A stretch of DNA of 64,000 nt from Methylobacterium sp. C25 (GTDB lineage Bacteria; Pseudomonadota; Alphaproteobacteria; Rhizobiales; Beijerinckiaceae). Shown in pieces: positions 18,662 to 29,100 of this stretch. How positions within the stretch are numbered: position 1 is the first letter of the stretch; each line of letters starts with the position of its first letter. The DNA is taken from NCBI RefSeq assembly GCF_021352225.1, contig NZ_JAAUVI010000001.1, positions 310,001 to 374,000 on the forward strand, given 5' to 3'. Both the position numbers and the translations under genes were made by a program. The notes under the pieces were generated by a model, which worked only from the letters and a program-made list of their open reading frames with translations, made no database searches and had not been told where the DNA came from.

Positions 18662-19201
18662 TTAGGTTCCGCTTTTTTCGAGCCGAGACTTGGCCGGAGA
18701 CCGGCGTCTTCTGGAGGCCAGGATCGCGCTGAGCGTCACCGGTGCGAGGCCCTGCGCGTCAACTCCGACATCGTATTGCCGCGGCAACGGCGACAACTTG
18801 CCATGCGAATGTCCGTGGAGATTGATGACGCCCCGACCCATCCGGTTCCAGGTCCGGAAGGCGTAGTGGCAGAGCACCAGGCGGCGCCCCTCGACCTCGA
18901 TCTCCGCATAGTGGCCGACCGAGGCCCAGCCCGGCGCATCCAGTGTCTCCGGCCCGTCGTTGTTGCCTACGATCAGGTTCTTGGTGCCGGCGAGCGCGCC
19001 GAGCAGTTCCCGAATCCGGTCGCGTTTCGGCCCGAGCGCGAAATCACCGAGGTGCCAGACCTCGTCGTCGGTTCCGACGACGCGGTTCCAGGCCTCGATC
19101 AATGCGGCGTCATGCGCGGCTAGATCCGGGAAAGGCCGCCGGTCGATCCGCAGGATGCGCGGGTCGCCGAAATGGGTATCGCTGGTGAAGTAGACCGCCA
19201 A
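18662..19201 (-). CDS. Calcineurin-like metallophosphoesterase, TTG start
   Basis: A 179-aa phosphoesterase. Metal-binding motifs in order: D8-x-H10 (FTSDTHFGD), HLGDFALG, GNNDGPE, LCHYAF and HGHSHGK. The substrate is unknown; small members act on nucleotides or phosphodiesters. The start is decided by a TTG at 19199-19201 with GAGGAG six bases upstream; longer readings add ~65 residues that overlap tonB and resemble no family. It follows tonB by 55 nt in the same direction. Confidence 0.83.
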   Translation of the reverse strand: MAVYFTSDTHFGDPRILRIDRRPFPDLAAHDAALIEAWNRVVGTDDEVWHLGDFALGPKRDRIRELLGALAGTKNLIVGNNDGPETLDAPGWASVGHYAEIEVEGRRLVLCHYAFRTWNRMGRGVINLHGHSHGKLSPLPRQYDVGVDAQGLAPVTLSAILASRRRRSPAKSRLEKSGT

Positions 19202-19256
19202 GCCACGCTCCTCGGAACCCCGAGAAAACGCAGCGAGGCTGATCCTTGCTCCGCGC

Positions 19257-20312
19257 TCAGCGACCCGGGCTGAAGCGCAGCGGCACGGTGAAGGACAGGC
19301 TCGATCCGGTGAAGCCTGCGGGCGCCGGCGGCAATCCACCGCGCACGGCGGCGACCGCTGCGCTGTCGATGGCACCGATGCCGCTGCTTCCGGCAAGCCC
19401 GGCCCCGCTGACGGCGCCCGAACGGCTGACCGTGAAGCGGACCGACGCCACGCCGCCCGAAGTCCCGGCGGCCGCGTTGCGGTTCATGCGGCTGCGGATC
19501 GTGGCGGAGATCGATGCCTTCCAAGCGGCAAGTGCGTTGGGATCATTCCCCGCGGCACCCGACCGGCCGCCGTTGGAGCGCGCGGCAGAAGCCGCAGCGT
19601 TCTGCCGCCCTTGCGCGTCTCTGAAGGCCGCGGCACGGCGCGCCGCATCTTCCTTCGCCTTCGAGGCGGCAGCCGCAGCGCGGCGAACCTCGGCGGCCCG
19701 CTCCCTCGCAGCGTTGCGCTTGGCCTCCTGGATCTCCTCCTGGCGTTCCTCGATCGCCTCGCGGCGCCTCGCCTCGGCGGCGGCCTTGCGCTTGGCTTCG
19801 AGCTGAGCGGCCTTACGCTTCGCCTCCTGCTCGGCGGCGACCTTGGCAGGATCGGGCTCGACCTCCTTCGGCGGCTCCGGAGCCTGTGCGATCACGGCCG
19901 GCGGAGGCGGTGCAGTCTGCTCGGCTTCCGGAGCCGTCGAGGTAATGATCGACTCGACCGGCGGCGGCGGTGCGACGTCCGGCTCGACCTGCGCGGCCTC
20001 CTCGGGCTTCGCCTGAGTCGGGGTTTCGGCCACTTCAGGGGCCGTTGCCTCGGGAGGATCACCCACGGGCTTCGCCTCCTCGGGAGCCTCGATCTGGGCT
20101 GCCTGCTCTTCCGGCGCCTGGGCTTCCGCGGCCGTCATCTCGGGCGAGAGGTCGATGGTGATCTGCTGTTCGCCGGGCGGAGCCGCATGCGAGAGATTAA
20201 GGAACATCAGCCCGGCAAGCGCAGCGGCATGGACGACCAGCGCTACGACCAGGGCCGCAACGAATCCACTGTCACCGCGACCTGGATCGGATGTCGAAGC
20301 AAGCGTGGTCAT
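19257..20312 (-). CDS. tonB: Energy transducer TonB
   Basis: A 351-aa TonB, delivering proton-motive energy from ExbBD to outer-membrane receptors. An N-terminal membrane anchor lies at ~17-38 (FVAALVVALVVHAAALAGLMF). A long Pro/Glu/Ala-rich periplasmic spacer follows, with an Ala/Lys/Arg/Glu-rich, probably helical coil (~165-245). The C-terminal TonB domain (~265-351) includes ALAAWKASISATIRSRM and SVRFTVSRSGAVSGAGL. The start lies 4 nt after the exbD stop. No receptor gene is adjacent. Confidence 0.92.
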   Translation of the reverse strand: MTTLASTSDPGRGDSGFVAALVVALVVHAAALAGLMFLNLSHAAPPGEQQITIDLSPEMTAAEAQAPEEQAAQIEAPEEAKPVGDPPEATAPEVAETPTQAKPEEAAQVEPDVAPPPPVESIITSTAPEAEQTAPPPPAVIAQAPEPPKEVEPDPAKVAAEQEAKRKAAQLEAKRKAAAEARRREAIEERQEEIQEAKRNAARERAAEVRRAAAAASKAKEDAARRAAAFRDAQGRQNAAASAARSNGGRSGAAGNDPNALAAWKASISATIRSRMNRNAAAGTSGGVASVRFTVSRSGAVSGAGLAGSSGIGAIDSAAVAAVRGGLPPAPAGFTGSSLSFTVPLRFSPGR

Positions 20313-20316
20313 CGGA

Positions 20317-20814
20317 TCAGTTTGCCGTCCCGCTCGCCGGTGCAGGAGCGGCCGGAGCCGGAGCCGTATTGGCCGGGCCACCGGGCGATTGTGCGATCAG
20401 CGAGACCTTGGTGAAGCCCGCCTGACCGACGAGGCCCATGACTTCCATGATCTTGCCGTAGGGCACGTCGCGATCGCCGCGCACCAGCACGACCTGATCG
20501 GGGTTCTGCGCCTTCAACTCGCGCAGGCGCACCATCAGAGTGTCGTTGGTGAAGCCGTCCTTGGCGATGAAGGGATGGCCGTCCTTGTCGATCGAGACCT
20601 CGAGAGGCTTCTGCGACTGGGCCACCTTCGCGGCCGAAGTCTTCGGCAACTGCACGGGGACGCCTGTCGTCATCAGCGGGGCGGCGACCATGAAGATGAT
20701 CAGCAGCACCAGCATCACGTCGACCATCGGCGTGACGTTGATCTCGGACATCGGGGTCGCGTCGAGGTCGTCCTCGTCGTCTCCGCCGCCTGCGCGGATC
20801 GAACCCATCGCCAT
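20317..20814 (-). CDS. exbD: Biopolymer transporter ExbD
   Basis: A 165-aa subunit of the TonB-energising stator. The hallmark MSEINVTPMVDVMLVLLIIFMV has the proton-carrying Asp in its single transmembrane helix, followed by a periplasmic domain ending in a Pro/Ala-rich tail. ATG 20814 is preceded by GGAGGG, which fixes the start; the open frame further upstream overlaps the intergenic region and is not family-like. It is sandwiched between exbB and tonB. Confidence 0.94.
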   Translation of the reverse strand: MAMGSIRAGGGDDEDDLDATPMSEINVTPMVDVMLVLLIIFMVAAPLMTTGVPVQLPKTSAAKVAQSQKPLEVSIDKDGHPFIAKDGFTNDTLMVRLRELKAQNPDQVVLVRGDRDVPYGKIMEVMGLVGQAGFTKVSLIAQSPGGPANTAPAPAAPAPASGTAN

Positions 20815-20962
20815 GGTGTCTGCCCTCCTGGGCGGCGGCGCCGTCGAGGCTGCCGCGATCGATGTGGTTAGACGACCCCGATGCGCCGATGGACGGCTCG
20901 GAACGGTCGCCGGTGCTCGCTGGCCCGTGGCCGCGCGGAAAGATCGGCGCGGCCTGCCGGGG

Positions 20963-21655
<693 letters not shown>

Positions 21656-21739
21656 GTTCGGGCTCCTCAGGAGTAATCGGGTCGATGCAGGCCCCCCGAA
21701 GCCCGCATCATGGGTGCGGCCAGGGCCGCAGGAATCAGG

Positions 21740-22204
21740 CTAGCGCGCGAACTCTGTGCCGGTTTTGCTGCTCGTCTCGATCCGTTCGAGGCAGCTCTCG
21801 CGACTGGCCTCGCCGCCTTCGCAGGCGAGAACGTCGTTGAGCAACACGCGACCGATCTTCGGGCAGGCGATGCCGGGGAAATCGAACAGGCGCACCACGG
21901 TTTTGCGCTCCTGGACCGGGCCGAGCTCGACCGCGAGGCGCTTCTGGGCGACGCCCTCGGTGTCGAAGGCGAAGAGATCGACCTTCAGCGACTTCAAGGC
22001 CGAGCCCTTGGCGTTGTCCACGAGCAGATAGGTTCGGCAATTCTCGCCTGCGGGTTCGAGGCGGTTCAGCTCGAGCTTGAGCGCCGGCCCGGCAGATGCA
22101 GCCGGCTTGGCATCCTGGGCAACGGCGGCACCCACCAGCACGGAGCCGAGCAGGCAGCCTGTGAGGGCGATGCGCCCGACGCGACGAGAGAGCTGTCCGT
22201 TCAT
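21740..22204 (-). CDS. Exported hypothetical protein heading the exbB-exbD-tonB run
   Basis: A 154-aa secreted protein. A signal peptide (~1-29, RIALTGCLLGSVLVGAAVAQ) precedes a beta-rich domain: LKLELNRLEPAGENCRTYLLVDN, SLKVDLFAFDTEGVAQKRLAVELGP, DFPGIACPKIGRVLLNDVLACEG. Four cysteines remain in the mature chain. Function is unknown. Its position just 85 nt ahead of exbB makes co-expression with the TonB system likely. GAAGGGG precedes the ATG at 22202-22204. Confidence 0.78.
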   Translation of the reverse strand: MNGQLSRRVGRIALTGCLLGSVLVGAAVAQDAKPAASAGPALKLELNRLEPAGENCRTYLLVDNAKGSALKSLKVDLFAFDTEGVAQKRLAVELGPVQERKTVVRLFDFPGIACPKIGRVLLNDVLACEGGEASRESCLERIETSSKTGTEFAR

Positions 22205-22753
22205 TGCCCCTTCGAACTCCTGCACCACGGTGACTGTCCTCCTGTCGGCGGCGGCCCTTGAGATAGGCCTGCCCCATCGAACCCGTCCCCGGCGCCCGTC
22301 AGAAGAGGGGCGGCGCATCGGAGCGGCGCTCCCGTGCCGGATCGGCCGGTATCCCTGTCCGGATCCGTTGCTGCCGGGACGTGCAGGTCGGGCGGACGGA
22401 ACCGCTAGAGACCGCCATAACCGAGGACAACCCGCGTCGGAGCAAGAGATCGAATAAGTAAAGCCATCCGGCACCGTCGGGCGGCGTCGGATGGCTGTGC
22501 GCTGCAGTAACCGAGAAGCAGTGAGCCGATCAAGAGCTGCCGCGAAAGTCAGAGTAATTCCAAACTGTTATTCAGGCTTGGCTGAATTCGGCGAGAGCGG
22601 TTATGCCAAATTATCCCGTAACAATCTGCCATATGATCCCGACTCTCTTCGGCGTGTGGTCGCCGCCGAAAGCACTGGGACGAGGCAGAGAACAGGTCGT
22701 GATTCGATCCGTTTCGACGTCCCCTACCGCGCAACCGACTAAAGCGCGAAACG

Positions 22754-22781
22754 AAAAAGGCCGGGGCTTTCGCACCCGGCC
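22754..22781 (-). terminator. Second terminator downstream of tRNA-Pro
   Basis: On the minus strand, a GGCCGGG/CCCGGCC stem (22775-22781 with 22759-22765) and 9-nt loop are followed by a T-run (AAAAA at 22754-22758 on the plus strand). It backs up the terminator at 22796-22816. Confidence 0.75.
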
Positions 22782-22795
22782 TCTTATCGGAACGG

Positions 22796-22816
22796 AAAAG
22801 CCAGCCCGAGGCTGGC
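22796..22816 (-). terminator. Terminator of the tRNA-Pro gene
   Basis: Minus-strand stem GCCAGCC/GGCTGGC (22810-22816 with 22800-22806), 3-nt loop, then TTTT. It starts 15 nt beyond the tRNA 3' end. Confidence 0.85.
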
Positions 22817-22830
22817 CTCATCGTTTTGGT

Positions 22831-22907
22831 TGGTCGGAGTAGCAGGACTTGAACCTGCGACCCCCTGTCCCCCAGACAGGTGCGCTACCGGGCTGCGCTA
22901 TACTCCG
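22831..22907 (-). tRNA. tRNA-Pro (anticodon GGG)
   Basis: A 77-nt cloverleaf with CCA encoded (plus-strand TGG at 22831-22833). The acceptor CGGAGTA pairs with TACTCCG. The anticodon stem CCTGT/ACAGG encloses the loop CTGGGGG, giving anticodon GGG that reads CCC and CCU proline codons. The T arm GCAGG-TTCAAGT-CCTGC is intact. No integrase or attachment duplication is seen at its 3' end. Confidence 0.97.
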
Positions 22908-23070
22908 TCACGTCCGTCCCGATACCCCCGAAGGGTGACGGCGCTCTTAGCTTCGCGCCGGGTCGGGCGCAACCCCGAATGGCGGCACACCGTGGTCGTC
23001 GCAAGGGCCGGATCGGGCTAAGGAGCGACCGTCGGCGTCGGCCGGCACCACCCCGCAACAGCGGAGCCTC

Positions 23071-24351
23071 ATGTCCTCGCGTCCCATCGCCTTTGATCTC
23101 ACCCGGCTGATCACGCGGCTGCGCCATGCCAGCCCGACGGGCATCGACCGGGTCGATCTCGCCTATGCGCGCCACGTCCTCGCCGGCGGGGGACCACGCT
23201 ACGGAGTGGTGACCAGCGCAGTCGGCCCGCGGGTCATCGACCGGGAGCAGGCGAGCGCCATCGTCGAGGCCGTCGCGGCGGGCTGGGTCGAGGACGTGCG
23301 ACCGGAAGACGATCCGGTCTATCTCCGCCTGATCGGCGCACATGGCGAAAAACGCGCTGGGGCCGGCAGCGCCCGCCGGAGTGCCCTGCGGCGCCGGCAG
23401 ATCCAGGCGGGGACGAGCCTTCGGATCCTTCGGGGCAGCAGCATCGACGCCCTGCCGCCAGGCACGATCTATCTCCATAGCTCGCATCTGCGCCTCGACC
23501 TGCCGGGACGGTTCGACTGGCTTTACGAGCGCCAGGACATCAAGCCGGTCTTCTTCGTCCACGACCTCATCCCGATCTCGCATCCGGAATACGGACGCCC
23601 CGGAGAGGCTGCCCGGCACGAGCAGCGGATGAAGAGCATCGCCCGGCACGCTGCAGCGGTGATCGTGAATTCTGCCGATGTCGGCGCCCGCTTCGCCGCG
23701 TATCTCGCCGCCAAGGGCTTCGCGCCGCGGCCGATCACCGTGGCGCCGCTCGGCGTCGAGCCGATCTTTTCGGCACTCGACGGGGATGCCCCAGCCTTCG
23801 AGCGGCCGACCTTCCTGATCTGCGGCACGATCGAGTCCCGCAAGAACCATCTGCTGCTCCTGCAGGTCTGGCGCGATCTCGCGGCGCGGCACGGAGCAGC
23901 GACACCGCGCCTCGTCATCGTCGGCCGACGCGGCTGGGAGGTAGAGAACGTCATCGACCTGCTCGACCGCTGCCCCACGATCGCCCCGCACGTCACCGAG
24001 ATCACCGGCCTCTCAACACCCGGCCTCGCCCGGCTCATGCGCGGCGCGACGGCGCTGCTGATGCCCTCCTTCATCGAGGGCTACGGGCTGCCAGTGGTCG
24101 AGGCGGCCGCGAGCGGCTTGCCGGTGGTCGCCTCGGACATCCCTGTGCATCGCGAGATCGGTGGACATTACGCCCAGTTCCTCGATCCCCTCGATGGGCC
24201 GGGCTGGCGACGGGCCATCGAAGATCTGAGCGCGCCCAATTCCGGTCTGCGGGAATCGCTGGCCGCGCGGCTCGACGGCTTCGCGCCGCCGAACTGGCCC
24301 GATCACCTCGTCAAGCTGGACACGGTGCTGGCGACGCTCAGCCAAACCTGA
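23071..24351 (+). CDS. GT-B glycosyltransferase, family 4-like
   Basis: A 426-aa glycosyltransferase with the GT-B fold. The C-terminal half shows the nucleotide-sugar site: FLICGTIESRKNHLLLLQVWRD (~250-271), RLVIVGRRGWE, LMPSFIEGYGLPVVEAAASGLPVVASD (~330-356), which holds the E-x7-E pair. The N-terminal acceptor domain includes FFVHDLIPISHPEY. Donor and acceptor are unknown. It is encoded alone, 17 kb from the polysaccharide locus that carries related transferases. Confidence 0.87.
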   Translation: MSSRPIAFDLTRLITRLRHASPTGIDRVDLAYARHVLAGGGPRYGVVTSAVGPRVIDREQASAIVEAVAAGWVEDVRPEDDPVYLRLIGAHGEKRAGAGSARRSALRRRQIQAGTSLRILRGSSIDALPPGTIYLHSSHLRLDLPGRFDWLYERQDIKPVFFVHDLIPISHPEYGRPGEAARHEQRMKSIARHAAAVIVNSADVGARFAAYLAAKGFAPRPITVAPLGVEPIFSALDGDAPAFERPTFLICGTIESRKNHLLLLQVWRDLAARHGAATPRLVIVGRRGWEVENVIDLLDRCPTIAPHVTEITGLSTPGLARLMRGATALLMPSFIEGYGLPVVEAAASGLPVVASDIPVHREIGGHYAQFLDPLDGPGWRRAIEDLSAPNSGLRESLAARLDGFAPPNWPDHLVKLDTVLATLSQT

Positions 24352-24470
24352 ACGATAGCGCAGCTTGCCTCAAGCTGGGCTGACGAATATGAAAAAACGT
24401 CACCAGCCCGCGGCCGCCTTCGGCCGCCTGGGTCTTCCCCCTACGCTCCGACCGGCGAGGCTCGCACGCG

Positions 24471-24794
24471 ATGACGATCGTCGATCTCGACCGCGAAACC
24501 GTTAAACAGGGCTTGGCCGATGGGTCGATCCTGTTGATCGACGTGCGCGAGGAGCACGAATTCGCAGCCGGGCGTATCCCCGGCGCCGTGTCCTATCCGC
24601 TTTCGGAATTTGATCCGGCAACGCTCAAGGCTCTGATCGAGGGCGACGAGCGCCGGCCGGTCTTCTCCTGCGCCTCCGGCGTCCGCTCCATTCATGCGAT
24701 CAATGCGGCCCGGCAAGCCGGGATCGACGTCAGCGAACATTACAAGGGCGCGTTCAAGGACTGGTTCGCCTCCGGCGAGCCGGTCGAACGCTGA
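24471..24794 (+). CDS. Single-domain rhodanese-like sulphurtransferase
   Basis: A 107-aa rhodanese domain with active-site C67 in the loop CASGVRS and the N-terminal LIDVREEHEFAAGRIPGA. It may transfer sulphane sulphur or act as a redox sensor. No partner is evident. The RND efflux genes begin 142 nt downstream and are probably under their own promoter. Confidence 0.9.
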   Translation: MTIVDLDRETVKQGLADGSILLIDVREEHEFAAGRIPGAVSYPLSEFDPATLKALIEGDERRPVFSCASGVRSIHAINAARQAGIDVSEHYKGAFKDWFASGEPVER

Positions 24795-24856
24795 GCCGAC
24801 CGCCAGGGTCGGGGACGGCGCTGGGGACGCGTGCCGATCATCCCCGACTCAGACGC

Positions 24857-24887
24857 CATTGCCGGCGGCAATGTGCGCAACCGCACA
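24857..24887. promoter_or_regulatory. Tandem palindromes upstream of the RND efflux operon
   Basis: CATTGCCG-G-CGGCAATG (24857-24873) is perfect. It overlaps by two bases the perfect inverted repeat TGTGCG-CAAC-CGCACA (24872-24887). Both lie 49-79 nt before the adaptor ATG. They are good candidates for operator sites of a TetR- or MarR-type repressor, though no such gene is adjacent. Confidence 0.5.
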
Positions 24888-24935
24888 ACACGACCCATCC
24901 CGAGCCTCTAGCGCGGGACCAAGGGAACATTAAAA

Positions 24936-26075
24936 ATGCGTAACCTTCGGGTCTTCAGCCTTTTCACCATCGGCCTCGGTGCCGCGCTCGCTTCGCAGTC
25001 GGCGCTGGCGCAAGCTCCCGGCATGCCGCCGCCCGGCGTCACGGTCGCCAAGCCCGTGGTGAAGGAGATCGTCGAACAGGACCAGTATACTGGCCGCTTC
25101 GATCCGATAGAGCAGGTCGACATGCGCGCCCGCGTGACCGGCTACCTGGACAAGATCATGTTCCAGGACGGCGCGGACGTGAAGAAGGGCGAAACGCTCT
25201 TCATCATCGATCGTCGTCCGTACAAGGCGGCCCTCGAGCAGGCTCAGGCCGCCCTGACCTCCGCCAAGGCCCGGTTGTCGTTCTCGCAGACCGATCTCGA
25301 ACGCGCCCAGGTGCTCGCGAAGGGCGGCAACATCTCCGAGCAGGTCACAGACCAGCGCCGGCAGGCCTCGCAGACCGCGCAGGCCGACGTCGACAGCGCC
25401 GAGGCCGCTCTGCGCAATGCCCAGCTCAACTACGACTTCACCGAGGTGAAGTCGCCGATCAACGGGCGCATCAGCCGGCGTCTGGTCACGGAAGGCAACA
25501 TCGTCAGCGCCGACCAGACGCTGCTGACGACGATCGTCTCGCTGGATCCGATCTATTTCGGCTTCACCGTCGACGAGCAGTCCTTCCTCAAATACCAGAC
25601 GAGCATCGGCATCGGCATGGGCGTGATCCAGCGCGGCAAGGGCGCAGCGGTCATGATCGCGCTGAGCGGCGAGAAGAAGCCGACGCACAAGGGTACGCTC
25701 GACTTCGTCGACAACCGCGTGGACAACCAGACCGGCACGGTGCTGCTGCGCGCCACCGTTCCGAATGCCGACAGCTTCATCAAGCCTGGCCTGTTCGGCA
25801 TCGTCTCGATGCCGGCGACCAAGCCCTACCAGGGCGTCCTGATGCCCGATGACGCGATCTCGGCGAACCAGGACAAGCGGATCGTCTACATCCTCGGCGA
25901 GGGCAACAAGGTCACCGCCAAGCCCGTCACGCTCGGCCCCATCGTCGACGGCTATCGCGTCATCGCCGACGGCCTGAAGGGCGACGAGACCGTGGTGATC
26001 AACGGCATCGCCAAGATCCGCCCGGGGATGGAAGTGAAGCCCGAGACGAAGCAGCTCCCGCCGACGAAGGAATGA
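24936..26075 (+). CDS. RND efflux periplasmic adaptor (membrane-fusion protein)
   Basis: A 379-aa adaptor linking an inner-membrane RND pump to an outer-membrane channel. A signal peptide (1-26, ending SALAQ) is followed by a lipoyl-like segment (VDMRARVTGYLDKIMFQDGADVKKGETLFIIDRR, ~52-85). An alpha-hairpin coiled coil spans ~90-165, and beta-barrel and membrane-proximal domains follow. It belongs to the AcrA/MexE-type group. The pump gene follows at 44 nt. No outer-membrane channel gene is adjacent. Confidence 0.93.
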   Translation: MRNLRVFSLFTIGLGAALASQSALAQAPGMPPPGVTVAKPVVKEIVEQDQYTGRFDPIEQVDMRARVTGYLDKIMFQDGADVKKGETLFIIDRRPYKAALEQAQAALTSAKARLSFSQTDLERAQVLAKGGNISEQVTDQRRQASQTAQADVDSAEAALRNAQLNYDFTEVKSPINGRISRRLVTEGNIVSADQTLLTTIVSLDPIYFGFTVDEQSFLKYQTSIGIGMGVIQRGKGAAVMIALSGEKKPTHKGTLDFVDNRVDNQTGTVLLRATVPNADSFIKPGLFGIVSMPATKPYQGVLMPDDAISANQDKRIVYILGEGNKVTAKPVTLGPIVDGYRVIADGLKGDETVVINGIAKIRPGMEVKPETKQLPPTKE

Positions 26076-26119
26076 GGCGCCTACCCGTGTCCTGCGGCCC
26101 GGCGGCGAGAGGTTAGCCG

Positions 26120-29100
26120 ATGCGTTTTGCCCACTTTTTCGTCGACCGGCCGATCTTCGCTTCGGTCACGTCGATCATCTTCCTGATCCTCGGCTTCGTC
26201 GCCTACGAGTCGCTGCCGGTCTCGCAATATCCCGAGATCGTGCCGCCGACGGTGACCGTGCGCGCCTCCTTCCCCGGCGCGAATGCCGAGACGGTGGCGG
26301 CGACGATCGCGACGCCGCTCGAGCAGGAGATCAACGGCGTCGACAACATGCTCTACATGACGTCGTTGTCGACCAACGACGGCAACATGCTGCTGACCGT
26401 GACCTTCAAGGTCGGCACCAACCTCGATATCGCGAACGTTCTCGTCCAGAACCGGCTCTCGGTGGCACAGCCGCGCCTGCCGCCCGACGTGCGCAACCTC
26501 GGCGTCACCGTGCGCAAGGCCTCGCCCGACCTGATGCTGGTGGTGCACCTGCGCTCGCCGAACCGCACCTACGACCAGAATTATCTCGCCAACTACATCT
26601 ACCTGAATATCCGCGACGAGCTGCTGCGCCTCGACGGCGTCGGCGACATCACGATCTTCGGCGGCAACGAATATGCCGAGCGCATCTGGATCGACCCGAA
26701 CAAGCTCGCGGCCTACGGCCTGACGACGACCGACGTCGTCACTGCGCTGCAGGAACAGAACGTCCAGGTCGCGGCCGGCCAGCTCAACGGACCGCCTGCC
26801 GCCACGGGCGCAGCCTTCCAGTTCGTCGTCCAGTCGCAGGGCCGCTTCAAGACGCCGGAAGAATTCGCCGACGTCATCGTCAAGGCCCAAGATGGACGCC
26901 TCGTGCGCGTGAAGGACGTGGCCCGCGTCGAGATGGGCCAGAAGGACTACACGACGAACTCGTTCCTCGACGACACCCCGGCTGTCGGCATCGGCGCCTT
27001 CCAGCGCCCGGGCACCAACGCCCTCGACGCGGCGGCCTCGGTGAAGGCCGTCATGGAGCAGGTGAAGAAGAACTTCCCGCCCGACGTCGAATACGCCATC
27101 GCCTACAACCCGACCGAGTTCATCGAGGAGTCGATCCACGAGGTCTACAAGACGCTGTTCGAGGCGGTCGGCCTCGTCGTGATCGTGATCCTGGTCTTCC
27201 TCCAGAGCTGGCGCACGGCGCTGATCCCGGTCATCGCGATCCCCGTGTCGCTGGTCGGCACCTTCGCGGCGATGGCAGCGTTCGGGTTCTCGCTCAACAA
27301 CCTCACCCTGTTCGGGCTGGTGCTCGCCATCGGCATCGTCGTCGACGACGCGATCGTCGTGGTCGAGAACGTCGAGCGCAACATGCAGGAGGGCCTGTCG
27401 CCGGGCGAGGCCGCGCACAAGACCATGGACGAGGTTGGATCGGCAGTCCTCGCCATCGCCCTGGTGCTTGCTGCGGTGTTCATCCCGACCGCGTTCATCC
27501 CCGGCATCTCGGGCCAGTTCTACAAGCAGTTCGCGCTCACCATCGCGGCCTCGACGATCATCTCTGCCTTCAATTCGCTGACCCTGTCGCCGGCGCTTTG
27601 TAAGCTGTTGCTGGTGCCGCACCATGATCGGCCGAAGCCGAAGTTCTTCCTGACGCGGTTCGTCAACTGGCTCGCGGATTTGTTCAATCGCGGCTTCGAC
27701 GCCGTGTCGAACTTCTACGCAGGCACCATCCGGGTCCTGACCAGTTCCATCATCGGCCTGCTGTTGATGCTGGTGGTTTATGCCGGCGTCATCTTCGCGA
27801 CGCTGCATCTGGCGAAGACGGTGCCGACGGGCTTCATCCCCGATCAGGACCAGGGCTATCTGATCGGCGTGGTCCAGCTCCCCTCCGGCGCCTCCCTCGA
27901 TCGGACGACCGAGGTCATCAACAAGGCCGCCGCCATTGCCCGAAAGGTCGACGGCGTGACCCACTCGGTCATCATCGCCGGCTTCGACGGTGCGACCTTC
28001 ACCAACACCACCAATTCGGGCGTGATGTTCCTCACGCTCAAGGGGGCCAAGGAACGTGCCGAGACCGGACGCAGCGCCATGGTCATCACCGGCGACGTCC
28101 TGAAAGCCACCGCTGGCATCCAGGATGCGCGGATCATCGTGATCCCGCCCCCGCCCGTGCGCGGCCTTGGACAGGGTGGCGGCTTCAAGATGCAGATCGA
28201 GAGCCGGCAATCCTCTGCGATTGGCCCGCTTCTGGCCTCGACCGGCGAGGTCCTCGGGCAGGCCAATGCCGACCCGAACCTGACGCGCGTGTTCACGACC
28301 TTCACCAACGACACACCGCAATACTATCTCGATATCGACCGTACGGTCGCGCGCATGCTGAACGTGCCGCTCGCCAACGTTTTCAACACGCTGCAGGCGG
28401 CGCTCGGCGGAACCTACGTCAACGACTTCAACACCTTGGGCCGCATCTACCAGGTGCGTCTGCAGGGCGATGCGATCTACCGGCAGTCGCGGCGCGACAT
28501 CGAGCAGCTCAAGGTCCGGTCCTCGACCGGGGCGCTGGTGCCGCTTGGGACGCTCGCCAACATCAGGGAGATCACCGGCCCGCAGATCGTGCAGCGGTTC
28601 AACCTGTACTATTCCGTGCCAGTGCAGGGCGTGGCGCGGCCGGGCATCTCGACGGGTCAGGCGCTCGACGCGATGGAGGCCGTCGCCAAGCGCGTTCTAC
28701 CGGACGGGTTCGCCTACGACTGGACCGAGATCGCCTTTCAGCAGAAGGCCGCCTCGGGTACCGGAGCCTACGTCTTCGCGCTCGGCGTGCTGCTCGTCTT
28801 CCTCGTGCTCGCGGCACAATACGAATCCTGGGCGCTTCCGCTGGCGATCCTTCTCGTCGTGCCGACGGGCGTGCTCGCCGCGCTCTTCGGCGTGCAGCTT
28901 CGGGGGCAGGACAACAACATCCTGACCCAGATCGGCCTGATCGTGCTCATCGGTCTCGCCGCGAAGAACGCGATCCTGATCGTGGAATTCGCGCATGACA
29001 TCGAGGAATCGGAGCGCAAGGGTCCGGTCGCTGCCGCTGTCGAGGCGTGTCGACTGCGTCTGCGCCCGATCCTGATGACGGCGTTCGCCTTCATCCTCGG

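Larger units (their letters stand above)
22205..22830. other. Non-coding stretch with palindromes and terminators
   Basis: About 625 nt without a convincing gene. It contains a 9-bp inverted repeat AGCCATCCG/CGGATGGCT (22462-22470 and 22488-22496) and, at its right end, two terminators of the tRNA-Pro transcript. The remainder shows no motif I recognise. Confidence 0.6.

Noticed and set aside
22831..22907. tRNA-Pro as an integration site
   Set aside because: No integrase, no duplicated 3' end and no island boundary seen around it.
26081..28321. 746-codon frame antisense to the RND pump
   Set aside because: Rich in His/Asp/Arg/Glu as expected for antisense of GC-rich coding sequence; no domain.
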